Part shown: positions 1 to 8,193 of the stretch, piece by piece
How the letters are laid out: the number at the start of each line of letters is the position of its first letter
Numbering within the stretch: position 1 is the stretch's first letter
From: an uncultured Clostridia bacterium
Lineage (GTDB): Bacteria > Bacillota > Clostridia > UBA1381
Direction: 5' to 3'
Length of the DNA stretch: 64,000 bases
Assembly: GCA_934454145.1 (NCBI GenBank)
Contig: CAKSFT010000011.1
Coordinates: 1 to 64,000, forward strand
Notes under the pieces: generated by a model
Databases searched by the model: none
The model's input: the letters and a program-made list of their open reading frames with translations, nothing else
Told to the model about the DNA's origin: nothing
Translations under genes and position numbers: made by a program

Positions 1-1
1 T

Positions 2-199
2 TCTAATGGTTATCAAGAAACTGTAAAATCATCTTTAGAATATGGAGATATAACTATTGAGGATTTAGAAAGAAATATAAGCAAGCATTATGCGCATAGC
101 TTTGCAGAGTACAGAGCCGCCGCAATGGAAGTTGTGGGAAAATCTTTTGAACAACTCGGAAATAACCAAAATTATTTAAGTCTTTCGGATAGTTTTTAA
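2..199 (+). CDS. C-terminal fragment of an unidentified protein, possibly an integrase tail
   Basis: Open from the window edge to TAA at 197-199, about 65 codons. The residues HYAHS followed by an amphipathic helix resemble the end of tyrosine recombinases, where a YxH motif with the tyrosine nucleophile precedes a last helix. The upstream LGHxxxxTT motif is not recognisable, so this is only a suggestion. Codon use is AT-rich (tta, ata, aat), unlike the guaA neighbour. It points toward the 3' end of guaA, a known integration hot spot, and is followed by short repeated sequences and a hairpin. The remainder lies outside the window. Confidence 0.55.
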   Translation, partial: SNGYQETVKSSLEYGDITIEDLERNISKHYAHSFAEYRAAAMEVVGKSFEQLGNNQNYLSLSDSF

Positions 200-230
200 T
201 GCTCGATTTATCTTTTTAAGTACGAATGAA

Positions 231-288
231 TTTGTAGACAACTTTGTAGTCAAAAAGTTTTGACTACATACAAAAAATTAGTCTACAA
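231..288. repeat. Cluster of four TTTGTAG(A/T)C-like repeats, possible recombinase arm sites
   Basis: TTTGTAGAC at 231-239 and TTTGTAGTC at 243-251 are direct copies. GACTAC at 262-267 and GTCTACAA at 281-288 are inverted copies. The inner pair forms a perfect 10-base inverted repeat (GTAGTCAAAA at 246-255, TTTTGACTAC at 258-267). Clusters of short repeats next to an attachment core are typical of arm-type binding sites of tyrosine recombinases. That function is inferred from position and form only. Confidence 0.4.
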
Positions 289-309
289 TACGAAAAATCA
301 CAAAAAGAA

Positions 310-352
310 AAATCGCCGAAAACCTTGATTTTACAAGGGTTTGCGACGATTT
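310..352. terminator. Hairpin near the end of the probable integrated element
   Basis: The left arm (AAATCGCCGAAAACCTTG) and right arm (CAAGGGTTTGCGACGATTT) pair with few mismatches around an ATTTTA loop. It lies between the truncated plus-strand gene and the converging guaA, so it can serve either as a terminator or as part of an element end. Confidence 0.5.
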
Positions 353-377
353 ATAAAAAGTTACAAAATGTCAAAAT

Positions 378-1910
378 CTACTCCCACTCGATAGTTGCGG
401 GCGGTTTGCTTGTGATGTCATACACGATGCGGTTTACATGCTTAACTTCATTTACAATTCTGTTGGAGCATTTTTCCAAAACATCATATGGGATTCTCGC
501 CCAATCTGCGGTCATGAAGTCTGTGGTGGTGACGCCGCGCAAAGCAAGGGTGTAGTCATATGTTCTGCCGTCGCCCATTACGCCTACGCTTCTCATGTCC
601 GTGATGACAGCAAAATACTGGTTGATTTTCCTGTCAAGACCCGCAAGAGCAATTTCTTCTCTGAATATTGCATCTGCATCTCTTAAAATTTCAAGCTTGT
701 CAACGGTGATTTCGCCGATTACCCTGACCGCGAGCCCGGGGCCGGGGAAGGGCTGGCGCCACACGAGATGCTCCGGTATGCCAAGTTCAAGCCCGAGCTG
801 ACGGACTTCGTCCTTAAACAAATCACGCAGAGGCTCGATTATTTCTTTAAAATCAACGCAATCGGGGAGCCCGCCGACATTGTGGTGGCTTTTTATGACA
901 GATGCGTCGCCTTTTCCGCTTTCTATGACATCGGGATATATTGTGCCCTGCACCAAAAAGTCCACTTTTCCTATTTTCTTTGCTTCGGCTTCAAAAACCC
1001 TTATAAATTCTTCGCCGATGATTTTACGTTTCGTTTCGGGGACGGTGACCCCGGCAAGTTTTGTCAAAAATCTGTCTTGTGCATTGACACGAATCATGTT
1101 TATGTCAAACTGTTCTTTAAAGACTTTTTCAACTTCATCGCCCTCATTTTTCCTCAAAAGACCGTTGTCAACAAATATGCATGTAAGTTGTTTGCCGACA
1201 GCCTTATGTATCATGACGGCAGCAACAGAGCTGTCGACACCGCCGGATAATGCGCAAAGGACTTTTTTGTCCCCGATTTTTTCTTTGAGTGCTGCGATAG
1301 ATTTCACGGCAAAGTCGCTCATGCGCCAATCGCCGCGGCATTTGCACACTTTATACAAAAAATTGTTGAGCATTTTCATGCCGAAAGGTGTATGGTTGAC
1401 CTCGGGGTGGAATTGAACGCTGTAGAGTTTCTTTTCTTCGTTTTCATATGCGGCAACGGGGCAGGAGTCTGTGTGCGCTGTCACTCTGAAACCCTCGGGA
1501 AGTTCGGACACATAATCGGTGTGGCTCATCCAGCAGATGCCGTCCTTTTCGATTCCGTCAAAAAGCACGCTGTCGCCGAGCGATATTTCGGTTTTTCCGT
1601 ATTCACGCTTTGGTGCCTGAGAAACCTTTCCGCCAAGGGTATACGCCATAAGCTGATTGCCATAGCATATCCCGAGTACAGGTATGCCGAGCTCAAATAT
1701 TTCCCTGCCGCACTTTGGCGCGCCGTTTTCGTACACGCTGTTCGGGCCGCCGGTAAAAATTATACCTATGGGCTTTTTGGACTTTATCTTTTCGATGTCC
1801 GTGGTATACGGCAAAACTTCGCAGAAAACATTGCATTCTCTGACGCGTCTTGCTATCAATTGATTGTACTGTCCTCCAAAGTCCAATACTATAACCAATT
1901 CATTGGTCAT
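378..1910 (-). CDS. guaA: GMP synthase (glutamine-hydrolysing)
   Basis: Converts XMP to GMP with ATP and glutamine, the last step of guanine nucleotide synthesis in the cytosol. The 510 residues match the family length. The N-terminal class I glutamine amidotransferase has the nucleophile Cys82 in GICYGNQL and His168/Glu170 in QFHPE. The ATP pyrophosphatase domain has the loop SGGVDSS at 222-228, and the C-terminal dimerisation domain ends in TIEWE. The last codons (ATCGAGTGGGAGTA on the coding strand) are the conserved stretch used as attachment site by many guaA-directed genomic islands. Foreign-looking sequence begins just past the stop. No purine riboswitch is seen upstream. Confidence 0.97.
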   Translation of the reverse strand: MTNELVIVLDFGGQYNQLIARRVRECNVFCEVLPYTTDIEKIKSKKPIGIIFTGGPNSVYENGAPKCGREIFELGIPVLGICYGNQLMAYTLGGKVSQAPKREYGKTEISLGDSVLFDGIEKDGICWMSHTDYVSELPEGFRVTAHTDSCPVAAYENEEKKLYSVQFHPEVNHTPFGMKMLNNFLYKVCKCRGDWRMSDFAVKSIAALKEKIGDKKVLCALSGGVDSSVAAVMIHKAVGKQLTCIFVDNGLLRKNEGDEVEKVFKEQFDINMIRVNAQDRFLTKLAGVTVPETKRKIIGEEFIRVFEAEAKKIGKVDFLVQGTIYPDVIESGKGDASVIKSHHNVGGLPDCVDFKEIIEPLRDLFKDEVRQLGLELGIPEHLVWRQPFPGPGLAVRVIGEITVDKLEILRDADAIFREEIALAGLDRKINQYFAVITDMRSVGVMGDGRTYDYTLALRGVTTTDFMTADWARIPYDVLEKCSNRIVNEVKHVNRIVYDITSKPPATIEWE

Positions 1911-2017
1911 ATAATCACCTCAAAAATTATTTGATTTTCATTTATCATAAGAAAATGAATCTAAATTTAATTATAAATTACCCGTAAAAAAAAGTCAATA
2001 GAAGGCGAAAAAAAACA

Positions 2018-2785
2018 TCAAATATTTTTTCGCTGCCGCAGAACTTCGTACATGATTACCGCGGCGGCTATTGCCGCGTTCAGCGATTCCGCACAGCCCT
2101 CAATCGGTATTTTTATACAATAATCGGAAATTGCCGTTGTTTCTGCGCTTACGCCGTTGGATTCGTTCCCGATGACAATGATTGAGGGGAGTGTCATGTC
2201 GGGGGCAGTGTAATCAACCGAGTTTTCGGTCAAAACTCCGCTCAGAATCTGAAATCCCAGTTTTTTGTACTCTGCAAGGTTTTGCACGGTGATGTTTTCC
2301 GCCGTTGCTGTGCGGAAAAATGAACCCATACTGGAACGCACGGTTTTTGGATTGTAAAGTTCTACGCAGCCGGGGGAAAGCAGAACTCCGCCAAAGCCCG
2401 CCGCGTCTGCCGTGCGTATTATTGTACCGAGGTTGCCCGGGTCAGAAATTCTGTCACAGTAGATATAGGCTTTTTGGGGGTCGAGGGAGAAGTGCCTTGT
2501 TTTTTCTATCTGTATTGTGCACATGATGCCTGACGGGGTGTCAGTGGAGGAAAGCACGGCAAACAATGAATCCGGCACAACATAACATGGGAGAGAAGGA
2601 AAAGATGCGTCCGCCGCAAAATCCTCCGACATGATTATTGCTGTGACCTTTCTGCCGGAGTTTATGGCTTCAAGGACGGATTTTTTTCCCTCAACCGTGT
2701 ATTCTTCGGTTCTGAATTTTTTTTGTTTCAGACTCTTAAAATATTTATATTTTTCATTCTTACTGCTTGTTATCTTTATAATCAT
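2018..2785 (-). CDS. SpoU/TrmH family RNA 2'-O-methyltransferase
   Basis: A 255-residue SPOUT-class methyltransferase, probably acting on 23S rRNA. An N-terminal RNA substrate-binding region (about residues 1-95) precedes the catalytic domain. The three family motifs are visible: DPGNLGTIIRTA (about 115-126), VIGNESNGV (about 205) and IPIEGCAESLNAAIA near the C terminus, which form the trefoil knot that binds S-adenosylmethionine. It resembles the RlmB/YsgA group; the modified nucleotide cannot be read from sequence. It lies 15 bases downstream of malQ on the same strand, and a shared transcript is possible. Confidence 0.88.
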   Translation of the reverse strand: MIIKITSSKNEKYKYFKSLKQKKFRTEEYTVEGKKSVLEAINSGRKVTAIIMSEDFAADASFPSLPCYVVPDSLFAVLSSTDTPSGIMCTIQIEKTRHFSLDPQKAYIYCDRISDPGNLGTIIRTADAAGFGGVLLSPGCVELYNPKTVRSSMGSFFRTATAENITVQNLAEYKKLGFQILSGVLTENSVDYTAPDMTLPSIIVIGNESNGVSAETTAISDYCIKIPIEGCAESLNAAIAAAVIMYEVLRQRKNI

Positions 2786-2800
2786 TTCAAATTCTCCCGG

Positions 2801-4228
2801 TTATCTGTTGAAAAGCTCGCTGTATCGTCTGAATTTTTCGCGTGATACAGAATCCAGCTGCTTTTTTGTTATGCGGAATTCCCAGTTCCCTTCTGCTCTC
2901 CCGGGGACATTCAGACGCGTGTCTGCGCCGTATTGGAGGATGTCCTGTATGGGGAAGATGACAAGACCGGCACTGCTGGCATACATTGTGCGGATTATGC
3001 TGTCATAGCAGTTGTCCCAGTTGTCGCCCGAAAATCCGCAATAATCAAGTATGTTTTTGCGTGCGGCATCGTCGGCTTCCCAGATATAGCCCAGAAGTGT
3101 GTTGTTGTCGTGGGTGCCTGTGTATGCAATGCAATTGTTTATATAATTGTGGCACTTGTGGGGGCTGTCGCCGTCGGATAAAAATCCAAACTGAAACACC
3201 CTCATGCCGGGGAAACCGCTGTACTTTACAAGTTCCTCTACCTCCGGTGTGATGTCGCCCAAATCCTCCGCAATTATCAGCTTGTCACCGGCAATTTTCT
3301 TCACCATGCCGACAAATTCTTTGCCTTTTGCTTTTTCCCAATGCCCTTCGCGTGCTGTTTTTGCGCCGAAAGGGACACTCCAGAATGATTCCAAGCCGCG
3401 GAAGTGATCGATGCGCACACCGTCAAACATTGAAAGCATGTGTTTTATGCGGTTTTGCCACCACAAAAAGCCGTCTTTTTCCATGGTGTCCCAGTCATAA
3501 AGGGGATTGCCCCAAAGCTGACCGTCTGCTGAAAAATAATCCGGCGGTACACCGGCAACGGCAGAGGGCAGTTCTCTTTTGTCAAGCAAAAACAAATTTT
3601 TGTGAAAGTATACGTCACTGCTGTCATAGGCAACATAAATCGGGATATCGCCTATAATTTTTATGCCTTTTTCGTTTGCGTATGCCTTTATTTCGCTCCA
3701 TTGTGAAAAAAATTCATATTGGATAAACTTCCACATAAACAATGTTTGTTCATTGATTTTGTCGGTTTTCCATTCGTTCCACGGCAAATTATGATTGGCT
3801 TCTTTCAGCGCCATAAAACGACAGAACTCGTCTATATAAGGGTGGCTTGCGCAAAATTCTTCCACAGCGCCGCGCGGCGTCGATAGGGACGCTTTGTAAA
3901 GCAAAGGCAGACGCTCTTTTTTCAAGCGTGCATATTCGCACGAATACGGCGTATTTTGTTTTGCGCCGTCCGCGTCGGATTGCGAGATATACCCTTTTTT
4001 GAGAAGCACTGCCAAATCTATAAAATACGGATTTGCGGAAAATGCCGAATAGGATTGATACGGCGAATTGTACTCGTCGGGCATGCAGAAAGGAAGAACC
4101 TGCCACCATGAGAATCCGCAATCTGCCAGAAAATCAACAAATTGTTTTGCCGCCTCCCCAAAACTGCCGGAAGAATAGCCGCCGAAGAGGGAGGAAATAT
4201 GCATAAGAATACCGCAGGAACGCTGCAA
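2801..4228 (-). CDS. malQ: 4-alpha-glucanotransferase (amylomaltase, GH77)
   Basis: Transfers alpha-1,4-glucan segments between maltooligosaccharides in glycogen and maltodextrin metabolism. It has 475 residues, near the usual 500. Catalytic residues are visible: nucleophile Asp274 in GVRIDHFRG, acid/base Glu321 in IIAEDLGD, and Asp374 in YTGTHDNNT. The start is a TTG codon preceded by AAGGAG about 8 bases away. No other glycogen gene lies beside it. The promoter at 4281-4309 fits this gene. Confidence 0.95.
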   Translation of the reverse strand: MQRSCGILMHISSLFGGYSSGSFGEAAKQFVDFLADCGFSWWQVLPFCMPDEYNSPYQSYSAFSANPYFIDLAVLLKKGYISQSDADGAKQNTPYSCEYARLKKERLPLLYKASLSTPRGAVEEFCASHPYIDEFCRFMALKEANHNLPWNEWKTDKINEQTLFMWKFIQYEFFSQWSEIKAYANEKGIKIIGDIPIYVAYDSSDVYFHKNLFLLDKRELPSAVAGVPPDYFSADGQLWGNPLYDWDTMEKDGFLWWQNRIKHMLSMFDGVRIDHFRGLESFWSVPFGAKTAREGHWEKAKGKEFVGMVKKIAGDKLIIAEDLGDITPEVEELVKYSGFPGMRVFQFGFLSDGDSPHKCHNYINNCIAYTGTHDNNTLLGYIWEADDAARKNILDYCGFSGDNWDNCYDSIIRTMYASSAGLVIFPIQDILQYGADTRLNVPGRAEGNWEFRITKKQLDSVSREKFRRYSELFNR

Positions 4229-4280
4229 TTGTCACCACTCCTTATTGATTCGGGGCGATGCCCGAATTTTTATTATCCTA

Positions 4281-4309
4281 ATTATATCATTATTTGATGC
4301 CAAAAGCAA
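4281..4309 (-). promoter_or_regulatory. Probable malQ promoter
   Basis: On the minus strand TTGCTT (4304-4309) and TATAAT (4281-4286) are separated by 17 bases. The palindromic repeat at 4324-4398 lies just upstream of the -35 box, unlike the other copies, which lie downstream of promoters. Confidence 0.5.
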
Positions 4310-4312
4310 CAT

Positions 4313-4409
4313 AAATATGATATAGGTAATTGTAAAATGCAAATTTTGCAATTACCTTCCGCCGGAACTTTTTATTTCTGCCGCAGCATTTTAATTGTAA
4401 ATATGATAT
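4313..4409. repeat. Palindromic AGGTAATTG element, 75-base copy with 11-base flanking direct repeats
   Basis: AAATATGATAT occurs at 4313-4323 and again at 4399-4409. Between them lies a palindrome that starts AGGTAATTGTAAAATGC and ends GCAATTACCT (4324-4357). It is followed by about 40 bases that match the right part of the larger copy at 9632-9850 (TTTTATTTCTGCC and TTTTAATTG). The 11-base direct repeats look like a target-site duplication. Confidence 0.65.
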
Positions 4410-4529
4410 GCGTGGAGGAAAAAGAACAGCATAAACCAAAGTTTTTAAAATATAATCTTGCATTTTGAACAATAAAAAAGACGGAAGGATTATAAAAATT
4501 GTTAGAAAGGGCAAACTTGTAAAAAGCTG

Positions 4530-4558
4530 TTGACAAAATAAAACGAACGTGGTAGAAT
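4530..4558 (+). promoter_or_regulatory. Promoter of the T-box leader
   Basis: TTGACA (4530-4535) and TAGAAT (4553-4558) with a 17-base spacer. Transcription should start near 4565, at the foot of the T-box stem I. Confidence 0.75.
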
Positions 4559-4564
4559 AATGTT

Positions 4565-4846
4565 AAACAGAATATAAAGGCTGTGACGAAGACGGTCGGG
4601 AATCAAGAGTTTTCAGAGAGTTGGCGGATGCTGCAAGCCAATAACGAAGTTTCCCAATGGCTTATCACTTCTGAGCCGGGATCCGAAAGCATATGCAAGT
4701 AGATATCCACGTGAGATTGCTGCGTTAAGGCAAAGGACTTGTTTGAGTCTGAAGAGTGGTGTATGTTTATACACAATTTGAGTGGTACCGCGGGTTTATT
4801 ACAACTCGTCTCAAAGAGATATCTTTGGGACGGGTTTTTTATTTTT
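4565..4846 (+). promoter_or_regulatory. T-box riboswitch leader, probable isoleucine (ATC) specifier
   Basis: The leader carries an AGAGAG motif, a GGCNNATGCTGCAAGCC-type apical part of stem I, and the conserved T-box TGGTACCGCGG at 4783-4793, which pairs with the CCA end of uncharged tRNA. An intrinsic terminator follows: arms CGTCTCAAAGA and TCTTTGGGACG (4807-4832), then GGTTTTTTATTTTT. In the specifier loop the triplet before ACTTCTGAG is ATC (in GGCTTATCACTTCTGAG), read as an isoleucine codon by analogy with other T-boxes. The regulated gene is an acyl-CoA ligase, not a tRNA synthetase or amino acid transporter. Confidence 0.92.
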
Positions 4847-4881
4847 ATAATCTGTCCCTAAAAAACAAGGAGGTAATAAAA

Positions 4882-7188
4882 ATGCAGGAAGAAAAATTGC
4901 AGGAACAACTCAAAGAGGTTGCGGCAAGAATCCGCAATCTGCGTGAAATCATGGGCGTGTCGGTGGAAACGATGGCGCACAATGTCGGTGTGACGCCGGC
5001 TGAGTACAAGGAATATGAAAGCGGAACAAAAGATTTCAGTTTTACTTTCATATACAAATGTGCCAGAAGCTTCAATGTTGACCCGACAGACCTTTTGCAG
5101 GGCTCCAGCCCAAGGCTGACAAGCTACGAAATCACAAGAAACGGCGGCGGACTGCCCATCACAAGGGCAAAGGGGCTGACATACAAAAACCTGGCTTCTT
5201 TGTTTAAAAGCAAGATTGCAGAGCCTTTTTGGGTGAAAATCCCTTATTCCGAAGACGAACAGAACAGACCGATTGCGATGTCCTCGCACAAGGGTCAGGA
5301 ATTTGACATTGTTATAAAAGGCACACTGCGCGTTGTTGTCGGCAACAATGAGGAAACGCTTTATCCGGGCGATTCCATATACTATAACAGTACAACAGAG
5401 CACGGGCTGATGGCGATAAACGGCGAGGACGCAGAGATTTATGCAATTGTCATGAATGACGGCGAAGAGGACACCTTTAAGGACAAGGTTGTGACCTACA
5501 CAGACCGCAGTGCTGTCAGGGAAGACCAGCCGAAGAGCGCGGTATACAAAAAGTTTGTCAAAACGGAAAAAGACGAAAACAGAGCACTGAAGTCAATTTC
5601 GTTTATGCATGAGGACGAGTTTAATTTCGGCTTTGACGTTGTCGACACTTTGGCAGAAAAATGTCCCGATAAAATGGCGATGCTGTATGTTTCCAATGAC
5701 AAGAAGGAAAAGAGATTTACTTTTGGCGATATGAAAAAGTATTCAAACATGACTGCAAACTATTTCGCGGCAATGGGAATCAAAAAGGGTGACAGGGTAA
5801 TGCTTATCCTTAAGCGTCACTATCAGTTCTGGTTCTCGATAATAGCGTTGCACAAGCTGGGCGCAATTGTAATCCCGGCGACAAATCAGCTTGTGGAACA
5901 CGATCTGTCATACCGTTTTGAGGCGGCGGGCGTAAGCGCGATTGTCTGCACGGCAGATGGCGATGTTGCGCACCAGGTGGATCTGGCTGTTGAAAAAACG
6001 GGAATGAACCTGACAAAGCTTTTGGTGGGCGACAAAAGAGAAGGCTGGAATGACTTCAACGAAGATATGAAGAAATACAGCGATGTCTTTGAGCGTACGG
6101 AGGACACGGCGTGCGGAGATGACAAAATGCTGATGTTCTTCACCTCCGGGACAACGGGATACCCGAAAATTGCGACACATACCTACAAGTATCCTCTGGG
6201 ACATTTCATCACTGCAAAATATTGGCACAATGTAAACCCCGACGGGATACACTTCACAATTTCCGACACGGGCTGGGGAAAAGCGCTGTGGGGAAAACTT
6301 TACGGACAATGGCTTTGCGAAGCGGCTGTGTTTGTCTATGACTTTGACCGTTTCAATGCGGACGATATACTGCCGATGTTTAAGAAATATAACATTACAA
6401 CTTTCTGCGCACCGCCGACCATGTACAGATTCTTCATCAAAGAGGATTTGTCAAAATATGACCTGTCTTCGCTTGAATACTGCACTGTTGCCGGGGAAGC
6501 GCTGAACCCCGAGGTTTATGAACAGTGGAAGAGAGCAACCGGGCTTAAGCTTATGGAAGGATTTGGGCAGACAGAAACAACCCTTACAATTGCAAACCTG
6601 AGGGGAATGACGCCAAAACCGGGTTCTATGGGAAAACCGAGTCCGCTTTATGATGTCGACATTGTTGACGGCGAGGGCAAGAGCGTTGCAATCGGTGAAA
6701 CGGGTGAAATTGTAATAAAAACAGACAAAGAGGTACCCTGCGGATTGTTTGCCGGATATTACCGCAATGATGAAAAGACAAAAGAAGCGTGGTATGACGG
6801 AATGTACCACACAGGTGACACTGCTTGGCGCGATGAGGACGGATATTTCTGGTATGTGGGGAGAATTGATGATGTAATCAAGTCGTCCGGCTACAGAATA
6901 GGGCCTTTTGAGATTGAAAGCGTCATCATGGAATTGCCGTACGTCCTGGAATGTGCGATAACACCTGTGCCCGACCCGATAAGAGGGCAGATTGTCAAAG
7001 CGACAATTGTGCTTGTCAAAGGGACGGACAAAAATGAGGAACTGAAGAAAGAAATACAAAACTATGTAAAAACCAACACGGCGCCATATAAATATCCGAG
7101 AATTGTGGAATTTGTGGACGAGCTGCCAAAGACAATCAGCGGAAAAATCAGACGTGTGGAAATAAGAGAAAACGACAGCAAAAAATAA
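4882..7188 (+). CDS. HTH-cupin-AMP-forming acyl-CoA ligase fusion
   Basis: A 768-residue protein with three parts. The first is an XRE-type helix-turn-helix (about 14-70). The second is a cupin barrel (about 108-195). The third is a full ANL-family ligase (about 240-768) with the phosphate loop TSGTTGYPK (421-429), GFGQTET, YHTGDTAWRDEDGY, GRIDDVIKSSGYRIGP and the catalytic lysine region PKTISGKIRR. The ligase should activate a carboxylic acid as acyl-AMP and pass it to CoA; the substrate is unknown. The start at 4882 follows AAGGAGG; an in-frame start at 4756 lies inside the T-box and is not used. Control by a probable Ile T-box suggests a link to branched-chain amino acids or their acids. 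Confidence 0.88.
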   Translation: MQEEKLQEQLKEVAARIRNLREIMGVSVETMAHNVGVTPAEYKEYESGTKDFSFTFIYKCARSFNVDPTDLLQGSSPRLTSYEITRNGGGLPITRAKGLTYKNLASLFKSKIAEPFWVKIPYSEDEQNRPIAMSSHKGQEFDIVIKGTLRVVVGNNEETLYPGDSIYYNSTTEHGLMAINGEDAEIYAIVMNDGEEDTFKDKVVTYTDRSAVREDQPKSAVYKKFVKTEKDENRALKSISFMHEDEFNFGFDVVDTLAEKCPDKMAMLYVSNDKKEKRFTFGDMKKYSNMTANYFAAMGIKKGDRVMLILKRHYQFWFSIIALHKLGAIVIPATNQLVEHDLSYRFEAAGVSAIVCTADGDVAHQVDLAVEKTGMNLTKLLVGDKREGWNDFNEDMKKYSDVFERTEDTACGDDKMLMFFTSGTTGYPKIATHTYKYPLGHFITAKYWHNVNPDGIHFTISDTGWGKALWGKLYGQWLCEAAVFVYDFDRFNADDILPMFKKYNITTFCAPPTMYRFFIKEDLSKYDLSSLEYCTVAGEALNPEVYEQWKRATGLKLMEGFGQTETTLTIANLRGMTPKPGSMGKPSPLYDVDIVDGEGKSVAIGETGEIVIKTDKEVPCGLFAGYYRNDEKTKEAWYDGMYHTGDTAWRDEDGYFWYVGRIDDVIKSSGYRIGPFEIESVIMELPYVLECAITPVPDPIRGQIVKATIVLVKGTDKNEELKKEIQNYVKTNTAPYKYPRIVEFVDELPKTISGKIRRVEIRENDSKK

Positions 7189-7196
7189 GAAAAACA

Positions 7197-7238
7197 GGGG
7201 GATTGGTGCAGAATGAAACAATTTTGCGCCAATCCCCC
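7197..7238 (+). terminator. GC-rich hairpin after the acyl-CoA ligase
   Basis: GGGGGATTGGTGCA pairs with TGCGCCAATCCCCC around a short loop. There is no long T-run after it, so termination may be partial. It sits in the 73-base gap before the amidohydrolase gene. Confidence 0.45.
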
Positions 7239-7261
7239 GATTTGTGACAAAGGGTGATAAG

Positions 7262-8050
7262 ATGAAAATAACAGACGCACATGCACATATATTCCCGGAA
7301 AAGATTGCCGAAAAGGCAACGCACTCTATTTCGGAGTTTTATTCGGACGAGCCCATGGAACACATGGGAAACACGGAAGGACTGTTGAAATCGGGGCGTG
7401 CTGCCGGGGTGTCGCGGTATGTTGTTTTTTCGACGGCAACCACGGCAAAACAGGTGCCGAAAATCAATGAATTTATAATCGGTGAGGCGGAGAAACACAG
7501 CGAATTTGTCCCTGTCGGGACGATGCATGCGGATTATGAACAATATGAGGAAGAAATCGAGCGGATTTATGCGGCAGGGGTGAGAGGAATAAAACTGCAC
7601 CCCGATTTTCAAAAGTTCAATATTGATGATGAAAGAATGTTTCCGATATACCGATTGCTGGAAAAAAAGGGCATGTTTGTGATAACACACAGCGGTGATT
7701 ACAGATACGGGTTTTCCCATCCGCAGAGGGTGGCAAATGTTGCAGGACGGTTTAAAAAACTGAAGATATCGGCGGCGCATTGCGGCGGCTGGAGCCAATG
7801 GGACATTGCCCCGAAATATCTTGTTTTGCCGAATGTTTATGTGGATACGAGCAGTACATTCGGTTTCAGCGGCAAAGAAACCGTGGAAAACGCAATCAGA
7901 TGCTTTGGTGAGGACAAGGTATTTTTCGGCACGGATTTCCCGATGTGGGACCACAAAAGTGAACTTGAAAATATGTATTCGCTCAATTTGAAAAGTTCTG
8001 TCCTTGAGAAGATACTAAGCCGCAATTTTGACGAGTTTTATGAGGCTTAA
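7262..8050 (+). CDS. Amidohydrolase-2 family metal-dependent hydrolase
   Basis: A 262-residue TIM-barrel hydrolase of the amidohydrolase superfamily. Metal and catalytic ligands are visible: His7/His9 in DAHAHIF, Lys111/His113 in GIKLHP, His143 in ITHSGD, His173 in AAHCGG and Asp225 in FFGTDFP. Members of this branch include ACMSD-like decarboxylases and lactone hydrolases; the substrate is not predictable. The ATG at 7262 is preferred over GTG at 7244 because GGGTG sits 7 bases before it. It follows the acyl-CoA ligase with only a hairpin between, so the two may share a pathway. Confidence 0.85.
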   Translation: MKITDAHAHIFPEKIAEKATHSISEFYSDEPMEHMGNTEGLLKSGRAAGVSRYVVFSTATTAKQVPKINEFIIGEAEKHSEFVPVGTMHADYEQYEEEIERIYAAGVRGIKLHPDFQKFNIDDERMFPIYRLLEKKGMFVITHSGDYRYGFSHPQRVANVAGRFKKLKISAAHCGGWSQWDIAPKYLVLPNVYVDTSSTFGFSGKETVENAIRCFGEDKVFFGTDFPMWDHKSELENMYSLNLKSSVLEKILSRNFDEFYEA

Positions 8051-8092
8051 CCGTTTTTTTGGAAAAAAATATGCCAAAAATGTAAAAATAGA

Positions 8093-8121
8093 TAGACAAA
8101 AGAAGAAAAAGGGTATATAAT
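8093..8121 (+). promoter_or_regulatory. upp promoter
   Basis: TAGACA (8093-8098) and TATAAT (8116-8121) with a 17-base spacer. The transcript would carry the palindromic repeat at 8138-8161 in its 5' leader. Confidence 0.65.
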
Positions 8122-8124
8122 AGA

Positions 8125-8174
8125 TAAAGCGTATTTTAGGTAATTGGAACGATTACTTATATAAAGTATATTTT
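8125..8174. repeat. Short degenerate palindromic element in the upp leader
   Basis: TAAAGCGTATTTT (8125-8137) and TAAAGTATATTTT (8162-8174) flank AGGTAATTGG...GATTACTTAT (8138-8160), an eroded form of the window's palindrome family. The palindrome ends 33 bases before the upp start. Confidence 0.5.
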
Positions 8175-8193
8175 TTTCAAGGAGGAATAAAAG

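Noticed and set aside
768..1934. Plus-strand open frames of 160-180 codons across guaA
   Set aside because: They are shadows of guaA: no ribosome sites, no family similarity.
4756..4881. Upstream extension of the acyl-CoA ligase frame
   Set aside because: It lies within the T-box antiterminator and terminator and has no ribosome site; the ATG at 4882 with AAGGAGG is the start.
7148..7954. Minus-strand 268-codon frame over the amidohydrolase gene
   Set aside because: It is antisense to a clear enzyme with intact metal ligands and has no coding features of its own.
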